Shown here: positions 1-8,859 of the stretch, one piece after another
Layout of the letters: every line of letters starts with the position of its first letter
How positions within the stretch are numbered: position 1 is the stretch's first letter
DNA from: Alphaproteobacteria bacterium
Lineage (GTDB): Bacteria > Pseudomonadota > Alphaproteobacteria > SMXS01
Length of the DNA stretch: 64,000 nucleotides
Assembly (NCBI GenBank): GCA_028284945.1
Contig: JANQQJ010000040.1
Location: forward strand, 79,270-143,269
Reading direction: 5' to 3'
Position numbers and translations under genes: made by a program
Notes under the pieces: generated by a model
What the model saw: only the letters and a program-made list of their open reading frames with translations
What the model was told of the DNA's origin: nothing
Databases searched by the model: none

Positions 1-261
1 CAGGTCGGCCGTGAGATTATGAATGTCATATTCGACCGCCGCTTCCGGCTTGTCGGTCAGCCCATAGCCGCGCTGATCCGGCGCCAACACTCGAAACCCA
101 GCGTCTGCCAGCGCCGGAAGCTGATTGCGCCATGAATAGGCCAGTTCCGGAAAGCCATGACACAGCACGACAGGAAAACCATCTGCTGGCCCGGCTTCAT
201 AAACCGCCATGTTGATGCCATTGGTCTTGATGAAATTCGGCTCTGGAAATGCGGCCGTCAT
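1..261 (-). CDS. alpha/beta hydrolase, N-terminal part (cut by window edge)
   Basis: This is the first 87 codons of an alpha/beta-hydrolase-fold enzyme; the rest lies beyond the window start. The reading frame opens with ATG at 261 and stays open to base 1. The translation contains HGFPE (oxyanion-hole region, as in epoxide hydrolases and haloalkane dehalogenases) near residue 39 and APDQRGYG near residue 65, both typical of the epoxide-hydrolase-like branch. The nucleophile elbow and catalytic His are outside the window, so substrate cannot be inferred. It is transcribed divergently from the glutathione peroxidase gene. Confidence 0.85.
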   Translation of the reverse strand, partial: MTAAFPEPNFIKTNGINMAVYEAGPADGFPVVLCHGFPELAYSWRNQLPALADAGFRVLAPDQRGYGLTDKPEAAVEYDIHNLTADL

Positions 262-407
262 AGTCGTTCCCCTGATATTTACCTTGTTGGGCTCACGATC
301 CATCGTGGTGCGGCACAGCGCAAGAAGATTCCCGACATAACAACAGACCCGTGATCCGTTGCCAGGGCCAGACCGAACAGATATGAGACTCTTTGAGGAG
401 AAGCGCC

Positions 408-968
408 ATGTTGAATGCCATTGCCCGAGTCGTCGCCATACCGTTTGTCGCTCTTGCCTTGAGCGTCCCTACAGGAGCCGCAACCATGACCGCCTATGAC
501 TTTGACTTTACCGCCATCAATGGCGACCCGATGCCGTTAAGCGATCTGGAAGGAAAGGCCCTACTGGTTGTCAATACAGCATCCTTTTGCGGCTATACGC
601 CGCAATACAGGGCCCTTGAGGAACTCTGGCAGGAATACAAAGATCAAGGCCTGGTGCTCGTCGGCGTCCCATCCGACAGCTTCAATCAGGAATATGACGA
701 TAACGCAGAGATCAAGGAATTCTGCGATACCAATTACAGCATCACGTTTCCGTTGACCGAGAGTACGCCGGTGAAGGGTGACAGCGCCCATCCCTTCTAC
801 GCCTGGGTGAAGGAACAAGGCGGGCGTTCCGCAGAGCCAAGCTGGAATTTCAACAAGGTGCTGGTGGATGCCAATGGCAATTACGTGAAGACGTTCGGAT
901 CAGGTGTTGCACCTGATGCAGGCATGGTGCGCCGGGCTGTGGACGCGGCATTGCCGGGCGCTGAATAA
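408..968 (+). CDS. glutathione peroxidase family protein, exported
   Basis: A thiol peroxidase of the GPx family reduces hydroperoxides using glutathione or thioredoxin. Residues of about 30 at the N-terminus form a Sec-type signal (MLNAIARVVAIPFVALALS, ending near GAATM), so the enzyme probably works in the periplasm. The active site is NTASFCGYTPQ, with Cys in place of selenocysteine; the WNFNKVLVD block carries the catalytic Trp and Asn. I place the start at ATG 408 because GAGGAG lies 8 bases upstream; a TTG at 393 would overlap that ribosome site. A leaderless form starting at MTAYDF (486) is possible. It stands alone. Confidence 0.9.
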   Translation: MLNAIARVVAIPFVALALSVPTGAATMTAYDFDFTAINGDPMPLSDLEGKALLVVNTASFCGYTPQYRALEELWQEYKDQGLVLVGVPSDSFNQEYDDNAEIKEFCDTNYSITFPLTESTPVKGDSAHPFYAWVKEQGGRSAEPSWNFNKVLVDANGNYVKTFGSGVAPDAGMVRRAVDAALPGAE

Positions 969-1064
969 CGTATCGATACCGCTCATAACATTCTGGCTAC
1001 AAGGAACGGACGCGCGTCGGTTATGGTGTAGGAATATTGACCAGCCAACCCTACTTCTTCACCC

Positions 1065-2015
1065 ATGGCACCACATATCATTCGATCCCCTGGAAAACTC
1101 AGTTCAGCCCGTAGAATGTTTCGCACCCTCTGCATCAGCTCCTGTGCGCTTCTATTTTGCCTGACGGCTGTTGCCGGCGGCGCGGAGGCCGCCATTTTTG
1201 GCGACGGCAATCCCAAGAATGGACCGGAAGATGATCGTCGGCCCATCCTGATTGACGACCGGACATTACAGCCTCTGCGCGCCACCGGCACCATAGAATG
1301 TGATGGCGTGGTCCGCGGATCGGGCACCGTGCTGGACGTCAGCGACTTCGCCGACGCAAATGGTTGGACCGTCATCGCCACGGTCGCGCATATCTTTTTC
1401 GAACCAAACACCCATCGCAGGCGCTCGAACTGTATTTTCGTGCCCTATCTTGGCCGTGAATACAGAAGGCAATTCGATCTCAATGATGCGGTGATGGGCG
1501 ACTATATTCCGTGGGCAAAGCCAAAACTGACGGACTTTAAAGATGACTGGGCGTTCATCGCGCTGGGCGCCCGGCTGGACCGATTCGGCGCGGCAATGAA
1601 GCCGATTACACCTGGCATGCTTCAGAAAATGGTCAAAGTTTACGGCCCGACAACCAAGGGCGCCGCAATCGTCGGATACAACGAGTCGGAACGCAAACAG
1701 ACCGTCAGCCTGGGCTGCCAATTGGTGAAGCTGCCGGACCGTTACGGTAACGACCTTCAGCTCAGGCTGTACTTTACCAACTGCGACGCCAAGCCGGGCG
1801 CCTCTGGCGGCGGTGTTTCGGTCAAGATGGGCGCTAACCACTATTTGATTGGAATGTATGCAGGGCACTACTGGAAGTCGCAATCAGCACCCGGTGCGCG
1901 CCAGCCCACACGGCCCTCTGATGGGGATCCGTTTCACCCCCGCGCCAACGCGAATATTTTCAGGGTCTTTGACGGCCGAATGGTCGAAGCGATCCAGGAA
2001 CTCCTGGAACGATAG
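1065..2015 (+). CDS. secreted trypsin-like serine protease
   Basis: This is a chymotrypsin-fold endopeptidase, probably exported. After a basic N-terminus there is a hydrophobic signal segment (MFRTLCISSCALLFCLTAV) ending in GGAEA. The catalytic triad can be read in order: His in IATVAHIFF, Asp in KDDWAFIAL, and Ser in DAKPGASGGGVSV, a slightly altered GDSGG motif. Two Cys pairs may form disulphides. The start is uncertain: ATG 1065 and ATG 1116 are both in frame, and neither has a clear ribosome site. No PDZ domain follows, so it is not a DegP/HtrA protein. Substrate unknown. Confidence 0.75.
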   Translation: MAPHIIRSPGKLSSARRMFRTLCISSCALLFCLTAVAGGAEAAIFGDGNPKNGPEDDRRPILIDDRTLQPLRATGTIECDGVVRGSGTVLDVSDFADANGWTVIATVAHIFFEPNTHRRRSNCIFVPYLGREYRRQFDLNDAVMGDYIPWAKPKLTDFKDDWAFIALGARLDRFGAAMKPITPGMLQKMVKVYGPTTKGAAIVGYNESERKQTVSLGCQLVKLPDRYGNDLQLRLYFTNCDAKPGASGGGVSVKMGANHYLIGMYAGHYWKSQSAPGARQPTRPSDGDPFHPRANANIFRVFDGRMVEAIQELLER

Positions 2016-2018
2016 AGG

Positions 2019-2354
2019 TTACCCCAGGGCCTGAACAGCCGCATCCCGGCTGGAATGGACCGTAACAATGCTGTCGACCCCGCTGACGGACATCACTTCC
2101 GAGACGTTGCGCTGCGGACTACACATTGCAAAACCACGTTTTTGGTCCTGCATCTCACGGGCGATGATCAGGATCGCCCGGATTCCGGCGCTGCTTAAGT
2201 AACTCAGCGCGGACAGGTCCAGCAGGACCGGGCCACCGGACTTGCCGAACCGGGCCATGACGCCGTTCTGAAACTGATCCGCGCTGCTGGCATCCAGCCG
2301 GCCCTCCAGACACACAATATCCACCCCGGCCTGCGATTCCTGACGAAGGTTCAT
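2019..2354 (-). CDS. STAS-domain protein (anti-sigma factor antagonist-like)
   Basis: A 111-residue stand-alone STAS domain, the fold of SpoIIAA/RsbV-type anti-anti-sigma factors that bind serine-kinase anti-sigma factors. The core PVLLDLSALSYLSSAGIRAIL holds the conserved serines at which such proteins are phosphorylated. No partner kinase or PP2C phosphatase is encoded here, so the pathway is unknown. It lies 55 bases downstream of the GPP34-domain gene on the same strand and could be co-transcribed with it. Confidence 0.85.
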   Translation of the reverse strand: MNLRQESQAGVDIVCLEGRLDASSADQFQNGVMARFGKSGGPVLLDLSALSYLSSAGIRAILIIAREMQDQKRGFAMCSPQRNVSEVMSVSGVDSIVTVHSSRDAAVQALG

Positions 2355-2409
2355 GTTTGGCGTTCCATTGCTGTTATCTCCCCGGTGTAACGAAGCGTAC
2401 CTGCTCCGG

Positions 2410-3072
2410 CTACATCATGTGTCCCAGATGGCTCGACGCCGCGAGTTGAATATCGACATGCAGCTGTTTCACCGTTTTCGACAGGGCCTGGCCGATCAGG
2501 TCCAGCTTGCAGATCTGCTCGATCCGGTCAGCCGCATGGTCCAGCTCGCGTGGGCTGAGGATCGACTTGAACAGATCTCCGGCATCGACCAGACAGATCA
2601 CGACGACATCGCGGGGTTCAGGAATCTTGTCGCTCAAAATTGCGTCAAGAATTCGCAGCTTGACTTCCCGCTCCTCCCGGTCATCAATCATCGGATAGCG
2701 CCGCGTGCCAAATACCCAGAGTATTTTCTTGTCGACGACCTTCAGGACACCTTTCGAAACCAGAGAATCGAGGGATTTGTCCAAAATCTCTTCACCGAAA
2801 CCGGCCAGCACCCGAATCCATTCGGACGCACTCAATTCCTCACTCGCGGCAACAATCTGCGCCAGGTAGGGATCAAGGACCGCGTCTCCCGTCGGTGACG
2901 GGTCGATGACCTTCAGCAGTTCCAGGTCCGCATCGATCTTGGACTGGAACGCCAGGTCCATCAGCACGGCGCCAGCCAACACATGATTCACCACCAGCCC
3001 CTTGGGCTGCAGCATGGCGCCTGTCTCATCGTCCAGCAGCAGCAGCGTTATGTCTTCGGCAAAGTTGAGCAT
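2410..3072 (-). CDS. GPP34 (GOLPH3-like) domain protein
   Basis: The 220-residue translation matches the Golgi phosphoprotein 3 (GPP34) pattern along its length: an N-terminal MLNFAEDITLLLLDDETG, a middle region with SEWIRVLAGFGEEILDKSL, a LVSKGVLKVVDKKILWVFG beta-hairpin-like block, and a C-terminal part with DVVVICLVDAGDLFKSIL. Eukaryotic GOLPH3 binds phosphatidylinositol-4-phosphate; roles of bacterial members are largely unknown. I choose ATG 3072 because the domain begins right there, although the frame stays open to 3189. Downstream on the same strand is a STAS protein. Assignment rests on recognised pattern, not a search. Confidence 0.7.
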   Translation of the reverse strand: MLNFAEDITLLLLDDETGAMLQPKGLVVNHVLAGAVLMDLAFQSKIDADLELLKVIDPSPTGDAVLDPYLAQIVAASEELSASEWIRVLAGFGEEILDKSLDSLVSKGVLKVVDKKILWVFGTRRYPMIDDREEREVKLRILDAILSDKIPEPRDVVVICLVDAGDLFKSILSPRELDHAADRIEQICKLDLIGQALSKTVKQLHVDIQLAASSHLGHMM

Positions 3073-3250
3073 TAGAAAATATCCCAATCGATCGCCGCGT
3101 CGTCGGCGCCACGCAAAACTATCCCGGAACCGGCCTCGGAACAACGCCAGATACCGCCATATGCAGCATGCTTTGCTGATTAGCATCAATGCCGAGACGG
3201 CCCATTTGGCTTACGCCCAGTGGTACTGAATCAACCCCATTGAGGACAGT

Positions 3251-3517
3251 ATGAACCACCATCACCGCAAGATCCTGCATGCATTGTTTGCCCACCCGAT
3301 CAGCGCCAATATTTCCATGAAGGACGTCGAAAGCGTATTCCGCGAACTGGGAGGCGAATTGAAGTCGGCCCATTCGGGCAAACTCCATGTCTCTCTCAAC
3401 GGTCACAGCGCCAACTTCTCGCACGCCAAACACAGCCTGCCCAAGGAAGAGGTCGTGCAGGTCCGAAAGTTCATCGAAAAGTGCGGGGTCGACCCAGAGA
3501 AGGATTATCCGCTATAG
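3251..3517 (+). CDS. small HicA-like protein
   Basis: An 88-residue basic protein, MNHHHRKILHALFAHP at its start, with features of the HicA mRNA-interferase fold: an early alpha helix, a GGE/GKLHVSL beta segment, LNGHSANFSHAKHSL with several His residues, and a C-terminal helix EVVQVRKFIEKCG. HicA toxins have a catalytic His in a similar position. No hicB antitoxin gene is adjacent; an FkbM methyltransferase lies downstream on the other strand. It may be a solo housekeeping derivative rather than a toxin. GAGGACAGT precedes ATG 3251. Confidence 0.5.
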   Translation: MNHHHRKILHALFAHPISANISMKDVESVFRELGGELKSAHSGKLHVSLNGHSANFSHAKHSLPKEEVVQVRKFIEKCGVDPEKDYPL

Positions 3518-3538
3518 GCCAACTCTGGCTGCAAGGCG

Positions 3539-4426
3539 CTAAAAGCGGCCGATGACATTAATAAGTTCGGCATCGTCATCGCGGCAGGCAACATAGTTCG
3601 GGCCGATGAAGTCCTCGTAGATGAAGTCATAATCGTGGAAGTGGACGCCATCCGGCCCGAGCTTGCCGAGGCGGTAGCCCAGACCCGTGAAAAACTCGTA
3701 GGCATGCTTCAGCAGAAAATCGCCAACCAGTGCGCCGCGATTATATTCGAACTGGATCAGCCTGATCGACCCGGACGCCAGCATCGGGCGAAAGCCTTCC
3801 AGCACGCGCCCTTCGGCCCCTTCAACGTCAACTTTCAGGAAATCGATCGCCGTGATGCCATGGCTCTCGCAATAATCGGCGCCCCGCTCCACACGGCCCA
3901 GGATTTTCTGCCCGGAAAAACCGCCGTCGGCCTCAAATTTGTAGACCGACGACAAGAGGTCGGAGTCGTAGAGATAAACCGGTACCTCACCGGCTTCATC
4001 GCTCAGGCCGAAATCATTGATATGGATATTGTCCCCGCGCCCCAACGCGGTTTCCAGCTTGCTGCAGGTCTCCTGGACGATTTCAAAGGCGTGTAGATCC
4101 GCTTCCGGAAACACACTATGTGCATGGGTTGACCATGTGCCCTTATTGGCGCCGACGTCGAACAACATCGAAAATCCCAAAGGCTGAAGTGCATCCAGCA
4201 GGAACCGCTCGCCATTGAGCTGAAATCGATTCGGCACATGGGTGGATTTTTCCAGATGGGCACGGGAAAACATCACGAGGGGCAGATCATTGCCCTGCCC
4301 TTGCTGCTCCACGACATGCCGGGCAATGGTCTCGATTTCACCCCGGCTCATGCCGGATAGAAACCCTGCCTGAAGGCGGGCCATCTGTATCGCCAAATTC
4401 TTTTTGATCTTCTTGCTGAGCGACAC
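3539..4426 (-). CDS. FkbM family SAM-dependent methyltransferase
   Basis: This 295-residue protein carries the class I methyltransferase fold of the FkbM family, which usually O-methylates sugars or polyketides. Motif I is MLFDVGANKGTW near residue 87, followed by LHAFEIVQ, and the family signature ITAIDFLKVDVEGAEGRVLEGF near residue 192. The N-terminal 80 residues are predicted helical and not recognised. The start is GTG 4426 with no convincing ribosome site. No glycan cluster surrounds it, so the substrate is unknown. Confidence 0.88.
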   Translation of the reverse strand: MSLSKKIKKNLAIQMARLQAGFLSGMSRGEIETIARHVVEQQGQGNDLPLVMFSRAHLEKSTHVPNRFQLNGERFLLDALQPLGFSMLFDVGANKGTWSTHAHSVFPEADLHAFEIVQETCSKLETALGRGDNIHINDFGLSDEAGEVPVYLYDSDLLSSVYKFEADGGFSGQKILGRVERGADYCESHGITAIDFLKVDVEGAEGRVLEGFRPMLASGSIRLIQFEYNRGALVGDFLLKHAYEFFTGLGYRLGKLGPDGVHFHDYDFIYEDFIGPNYVACRDDDAELINVIGRF

Positions 4427-4473
4427 AGTGACAATGGCCCTTATTGCTATAAGTCGATTAGCTTAACGCGGCT

Positions 4474-4767
4474 CTATTCAGCCTCTTCAAGGATGATGTT
4501 GCTGAGCTCCATCTTGCCTTTGCGGATTTCCTTCGCCTCGGCATATTCCGGTGAGTTCCAGAAGGTGAGGAACGCATCGCGCGACGGCCACCGCATGAGA
4601 ACGGTATCCCGGTCAGACGGCCAGGTCCCTTCAAGCACTTCGGGTTCCGACGTGCGAGCGATGTATTCGCCGCCATAATGCTCAACCAACGGCGCGGCGA
4701 TGGCGCCATAGGCCTCAAGACAGGATGGGTCCAAAACTTTGACTGTTGCAACGACGTAAATGCTCAT
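4474..4767 (-). CDS. DUF1330 family protein
   Basis: A 97-residue dimeric alpha/beta-barrel (ferredoxin-like) protein of the DUF1330 type: MSIYVVATVKVLDPSCLEAY at the N-terminus, a central GGEYIARTSEPEVLEG strand pair, VLMRWPSRDAFLTFWNSPEY, and a Glu-rich tail. No enzymatic function is established for the family. GGGGAG lies six bases before ATG 4767. It is divergent from the SDR gene at 4865, so the 97-base gap should hold promoters for both. Confidence 0.85.
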   Translation of the reverse strand: MSIYVVATVKVLDPSCLEAYGAIAAPLVEHYGGEYIARTSEPEVLEGTWPSDRDTVLMRWPSRDAFLTFWNSPEYAEAKEIRKGKMELSNIILEEAE

Positions 4768-4864
4768 GGTGACTCCCCTTTGCTCGCCCCTCGTTTAGCA
4801 TGATGGACGGATTGCCGCCCAGACACTAACAATCATGGCTGAGCACTGAACAAGTGGGGGATTT

Positions 4865-5641
4865 ATGGAACTGCAGGGTAAGAGGATCATTGTCACGGGG
4901 TCGGCGCGCGGTATGGGTGCCGCGACGGTCCGGGCCTATGTGGCGGCGGGCGCCAATGTTATCGGCATGGATGTGTCAGACGAAGCAGGTGCGGCGGTTT
5001 CAGCCGAGGCGCAGGCGAACGGCCCGGGCAAGGCCGGCTATCTGCATGTCGATGTCGCAGATAAGGCCAGCGTGGAGGCAGCATTTGCGCAAGCGGTCGA
5101 ACAACTGGGCGGGCTCGACACCCTCGCCCACCCGGCTGCGATTCAACGCTCCTCGGATGCAGGCAATGTCGGTGTCGACGATTGGGATCTGATGTTCGCC
5201 GTTAATGTGCGCGGCACCATGCTGACCAACCAGGCCGCCTACCCCTACATCAAGGCAGCTAGTGGCGGCTCAATCATCAATTTCGGCTCAATCTCCGGCC
5301 AACGGCCCGAGCCGGGCGCCGCGGCCTATTCGGCCTCCAAAGGCGCCGTCCACTCCTGGACAAGGACGGCAGCCGGCACCTGGGGTGCAGACAATATCCG
5401 GGTCAATGCGATCCTGCCTGCCATGGCGACGCCGATGTACCTCGAAGCCATGGAACGCGCCAGCGACGAAGAACGCACGGCCAGCTACTGGATGAATCAT
5501 CAATCCATCGCCATGGGCGAGAAATATGGCGATCCTGATAAAGACCTGGGTCCCGTCATGGTGTTCCTTGCATCAGACGCATCGCACTTCATCACCGGCC
5601 AGATGATCCCGGTCGATGGAGGCCAGACCAGCGTCAGGTAA
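4865..5641 (+). CDS. SDR family oxidoreductase
   Basis: A classical short-chain dehydrogenase of 258 residues using NAD(P)H. It shows the cofactor motif TGSARGMG near residue 13, an Asp (MDVSD) after beta-2 that favours NAD over NADP, the catalytic Ser in INFGSISG, the YSASK active site, and a C-terminal PVDGGQTSVR. The usual NNAG is replaced by AHPAA, a minor departure. A GGGGG ribosome site precedes ATG 4865. The substrate is not predictable. It converges with the nitroreductase at 5651. Confidence 0.9.
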   Translation: MELQGKRIIVTGSARGMGAATVRAYVAAGANVIGMDVSDEAGAAVSAEAQANGPGKAGYLHVDVADKASVEAAFAQAVEQLGGLDTLAHPAAIQRSSDAGNVGVDDWDLMFAVNVRGTMLTNQAAYPYIKAASGGSIINFGSISGQRPEPGAAAYSASKGAVHSWTRTAAGTWGADNIRVNAILPAMATPMYLEAMERASDEERTASYWMNHQSIAMGEKYGDPDKDLGPVMVFLASDASHFITGQMIPVDGGQTSVR

Positions 5642-5650
5642 TCCCTTCGT

Positions 5651-6328
5651 CTAGTCGTCAAATCCAACAAAGACAGCGGCTTCATCAACAGACTTACGGG
5701 TCGAAACCACCGCATTGGCCGGAAATGAATCGTCCGGGTAACCCATAGCGACGCAGATCATGATCACCTGATCGTCGGGAATACTGGCATGCTCTCGGAC
5801 GACCGGTGACTGCATGATGCCCTGGCTGTTCACGACACAGCCCAGTCCGCGTGACCAGGCAGCGTTCACCAACGCATTGGTGACAGCCCCACAATCAAAT
5901 GGGGCGATGTCGCCGCCATGAATTGACCGATCATAGGTTACGACGATGGAGACCGGCGCATCGAACTGGCGGAAACCGCGCAAGACCCAGTCCTGCCGCG
6001 CGTCCTTATCGTGCCGTTCGATCCCCATTGCGGCAAACAGCTGCTTGGCAATGCCGATCTGGCGTTCCCGGTGCGCGCCTTCATAGGCGCCGTGCGAGCG
6101 GAATTCCCGCGAATCCGGCACGCCGGCCAGATTGCGTTCTGTATTGCCGGCCCGTATGCGGTCCAGCGGGTCGCCCGAGACGACATAGAAATTCCAGGGT
6201 TGGGTATTGAGCGACGATGGCGCACGCATCGCCATTTCGATCACTTTCCTGATCACCTCTTTGGGCACCGGTTTCTGCTGGTAGCCACGGATACTCCGGC
6301 GCCCCATGACGACGTCATCATATTGCAT
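5651..6328 (-). CDS. nitroreductase family protein
   Basis: A flavin-dependent NAD(P)H oxidoreductase of the nitroreductase superfamily, 225 residues. The N-terminus RRSIRGYQQKPVPKEVI and RAPSSLNTQPWNFYVVSG are the FMN-binding signatures; DCGAVTNALVNAAWSRGLG and MGYPDDSFPAN complete the fold. GGAGG lies seven bases before ATG 6328, which decides against a TTG at 6334 that would sit almost on the ribosome site. Physiological substrates may be quinones, enones or nitroaromatics. The next gene is a carotenoid oxygenase on the opposite strand. Confidence 0.9.
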   Translation of the reverse strand: MQYDDVVMGRRSIRGYQQKPVPKEVIRKVIEMAMRAPSSLNTQPWNFYVVSGDPLDRIRAGNTERNLAGVPDSREFRSHGAYEGAHRERQIGIAKQLFAAMGIERHDKDARQDWVLRGFRQFDAPVSIVVTYDRSIHGGDIAPFDCGAVTNALVNAAWSRGLGCVVNSQGIMQSPVVREHASIPDDQVIMICVAMGYPDDSFPANAVVSTRKSVDEAAVFVGFDD

Positions 6329-6512
6329 AGTCAAACCTCCAGATTTGCGTCACGCATCGCACGCAGATAGGCCTTATGGCAATCGGGAAATACGACTCCG
6401 GCATCAATTTTGGACCCATACCCAATGGGGATGGCTCAATGACTCTATCTCTATTTGCAATTCTAATTTTTACAATGTAAATCTTGGTTCAGATTAATCC
6501 ATGGAGGTACGC

Positions 6513-7934
6513 ATGCGGGTTTCTGAAATCGAAAACCCTACCAATCCGTCGTTCTTGGGGAACGCCGCCCCGGTAGAACAAGAAAACAACACGGTCTGCA
6601 CCGAGATTATCGGCCGGATTCCGGAAGAGCTCGCAGGCTCGTTCCTTCGTATCGGCTCAAACCCCGTCTTTGTTGATAATCCGGAAACCTATCACCCATT
6701 TGATGGTGACGGCATGATCCACGAAGTCAATTTCTCGAACGGCACCGCCACCTATGTCAACCGGTTCGTCAATACAAAGGGGCTGCAGCTGGAGCTGGAG
6801 AAAGGCGACTATATCTGGACAGGCCTCGCCTCCCCGCCCGATTTCACCAACGAACACGGCATGCTGAAAAACGTGGCGAACACCGCCATGGTCTATCATG
6901 CCGGCAAGTTCATGGCGCTGTGGGAAGGCGGCAACCCGCACCACCTGACCCTGCCTGCGCTCGATACGGTTGGCGAAGTCGACTATGACGGCAAACTGAA
7001 CCATCCGTTTACAGCGCACCCCAAGGTGGATGCCCAGACCGGTGAAATGGTGACCTTTGGCGCCAGCCTGATGGCGTCGCCGTTCTGCAGCGTCTCCATC
7101 GTCGACAAGAATGGCGAAATGGTCCACACCACCGGTGTCGATCTGCCTAAGGCCATCATGATGCATGATTGCGCGATCACGTCGAACTACACCGTGATCC
7201 TTGATCTGCCGTTTACATACAACATTGAAAACATGGCCAAGGGTGAGCCGATCCTGCAATGGGATCCGGATAATGGCTCACGGCTTGGTGTGCTGGCGCG
7301 CGGGGCCGACGGCAGCGAGATCAAGTGGTTCACGGTCGAAAACTGTTTCGTATTCCACACCGTCAACGCCTTTGAAGACGGCGATGAGGTGGTGCTTGAA
7401 GCCTGCCGGACGCCCCGCATGGTCGCGCTGACAGATGGCCGGCCGGACGATGTTCAAGTGTCTGACCTACCAAGGCTCTATCAGTGGCGCCTTAATATGA
7501 AGACCGGCGACGTGACGGAGAAGCTGCTCGACGAAAACTGGGGCAGCGAGTTCCCGCGCATCAATGAAAACTACATGGGTCTGCGCAACCAATATTCCTA
7601 TAACGCGCGGATGCCGCAGACCTCGGGCGGGCTGGGTTTCGACGGGATCATCAAATATGACCTTGTCAACGAAACCGATCAGCACTTTGCCTATGGCCCT
7701 GGCCGGTACGGCGGCGAGCCCATCTTCGCCCCGCGCGCCGGCGGCACCGCTGAAGACGACGGCTGGGTGATCGGTTTTGTTTGGGACGACAATGAAAAGC
7801 GCAGCGAATGCGTCATTCTGGATGCCGCGAAATTCGACGAAGGCCCCATCGCGCGGATCATGATGCCGGCCCGCGTGCCCTTCGGCTTCCACGCCGGTTG
7901 GGTTGATCAGGAGAGCATCGACCGTCAAGTCTAA
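6513..7934 (+). CDS. carotenoid oxygenase family protein
   Basis: A non-haem iron dioxygenase of the carotenoid/stilbene cleavage family (473 residues). The family beta-propeller binds Fe(II) with four His, and candidates are visible in order: FTAHPKVD, MMHDCAIT, VFHTVNAFED and the C-terminal FGFHAGWVD. The N-terminal IPEELAGSFLRIGSNPV and HPFDGDGMIH are also typical. ATG 6513 is preferred because GGAGGT (6503-6508) precedes it; ATG 6501 would overlap that site. Substrate could be a carotenoid, apocarotenoid or lignostilbene-like compound. A good terminator follows. Confidence 0.93.
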   Translation: MRVSEIENPTNPSFLGNAAPVEQENNTVCTEIIGRIPEELAGSFLRIGSNPVFVDNPETYHPFDGDGMIHEVNFSNGTATYVNRFVNTKGLQLELEKGDYIWTGLASPPDFTNEHGMLKNVANTAMVYHAGKFMALWEGGNPHHLTLPALDTVGEVDYDGKLNHPFTAHPKVDAQTGEMVTFGASLMASPFCSVSIVDKNGEMVHTTGVDLPKAIMMHDCAITSNYTVILDLPFTYNIENMAKGEPILQWDPDNGSRLGVLARGADGSEIKWFTVENCFVFHTVNAFEDGDEVVLEACRTPRMVALTDGRPDDVQVSDLPRLYQWRLNMKTGDVTEKLLDENWGSEFPRINENYMGLRNQYSYNARMPQTSGGLGFDGIIKYDLVNETDQHFAYGPGRYGGEPIFAPRAGGTAEDDGWVIGFVWDDNEKRSECVILDAAKFDEGPIARIMMPARVPFGFHAGWVDQESIDRQV

Positions 7935-7954
7935 CGAGCTGACAAAGCGACAAG

Positions 7955-7989
7955 AAAGGCGGCCCCTGTAACCTCAGGCGCCGCCTTTT
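7955..7989 (+). terminator. rho-independent terminator after the carotenoid oxygenase
   Basis: Perfect 9-bp arms AAAGGCGGC (7955-7963) and GCCGCCTTT (7980-7988) enclose a 16-base loop and end in a run of four T. It starts 21 bases after the stop codon. Confidence 0.8.
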
Positions 7990-8070
7990 CTGTTTTGGCG
8001 ATGGATTGATTGATCAGAGTGCCGCGTGTAGCTAGGCTTCCTGACCTGACGCCGGAGGAGGACGCCAATC

Positions 8071-8859
8071 ATGTTCGATCCGAAAAGCCCGCTGGACTCC
8101 TTCTCGTTTGATGGCGAAGTCGCCATCGTCACGGGCGGTGCCCGCGGTATCGGTTATTCAATCTCCCAGACCCTGAATGCGCTGGGCGCGACGGTCCTTA
8201 TCGCGGACAAAGACGCTGACACGGCCGGCGAAGCGGCTGAAACCATCGGAAACAGCGCATTGGCTATCGCGTGCGATGTGACCGATGAAGCCAGCGTCAC
8301 CGCGCTGGTCGATATGGCCTGGGACAAGTTTGGCCGTCTCGACATGCTGGTTAACAATGCGGGCATGGCGGTGCGCGATATCGCGGTCGATCTGTCGCTC
8401 GAAGAATGGCAATCCGTCGTCGACGTCAATATGACAGCGGTGTTTACCGTAGCACGCACCGCCGTCCGCCGGCACCTGGCCGCTGATAACGCGTCCAATA
8501 CGTTGCGCATCGTCAATATGGCCTCGATCATGGGCCTGTCCGGCGGCGGGCTTTATCCCAACCAATCCTATCAAGCGACGAAGGGCGCAGTCGTCAATCT
8601 CACCCGGGCCATGGCAATTGAGTGGGCGCAACAACGCGTGCGGGTCAACGCATTGGCGCCGACCTGGGTCCGCACGGAATTTATTGGCGCGCTGCTCGAA
8701 AACGCGGCGCTGGTCGAAAAGATGGAAGCGCTGATGCCCATGGGCCGGATGGCTGAACCGGAAGAGATCGCGGGCGCAGCCATGTTTCTGTTGAGCCCGG
8801 CCTCTAGCATGGTCACCGGACATATCCTTGCCGTCGACGGCGGCTACCTGGCGCAGTAG
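8071..8859 (+). CDS. SDR family oxidoreductase
   Basis: A second classical short-chain dehydrogenase, 262 residues. Motifs: TGGARGIG near residue 19, Asp in IADKDAD suggesting NAD preference, NNAG near residue 94, the Ser in VNMASIMG, YQATK active site, and AVDGGYLAQ at the end. GGAGGAGG precedes ATG 8071 by nine bases. It is not closely similar to the SDR at 4865. The DUF2161 gene overlaps its 3' end, suggesting translational coupling. Confidence 0.9.
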   Translation: MFDPKSPLDSFSFDGEVAIVTGGARGIGYSISQTLNALGATVLIADKDADTAGEAAETIGNSALAIACDVTDEASVTALVDMAWDKFGRLDMLVNNAGMAVRDIAVDLSLEEWQSVVDVNMTAVFTVARTAVRRHLAADNASNTLRIVNMASIMGLSGGGLYPNQSYQATKGAVVNLTRAMAIEWAQQRVRVNALAPTWVRTEFIGALLENAALVEKMEALMPMGRMAEPEEIAGAAMFLLSPASSMVTGHILAVDGGYLAQ

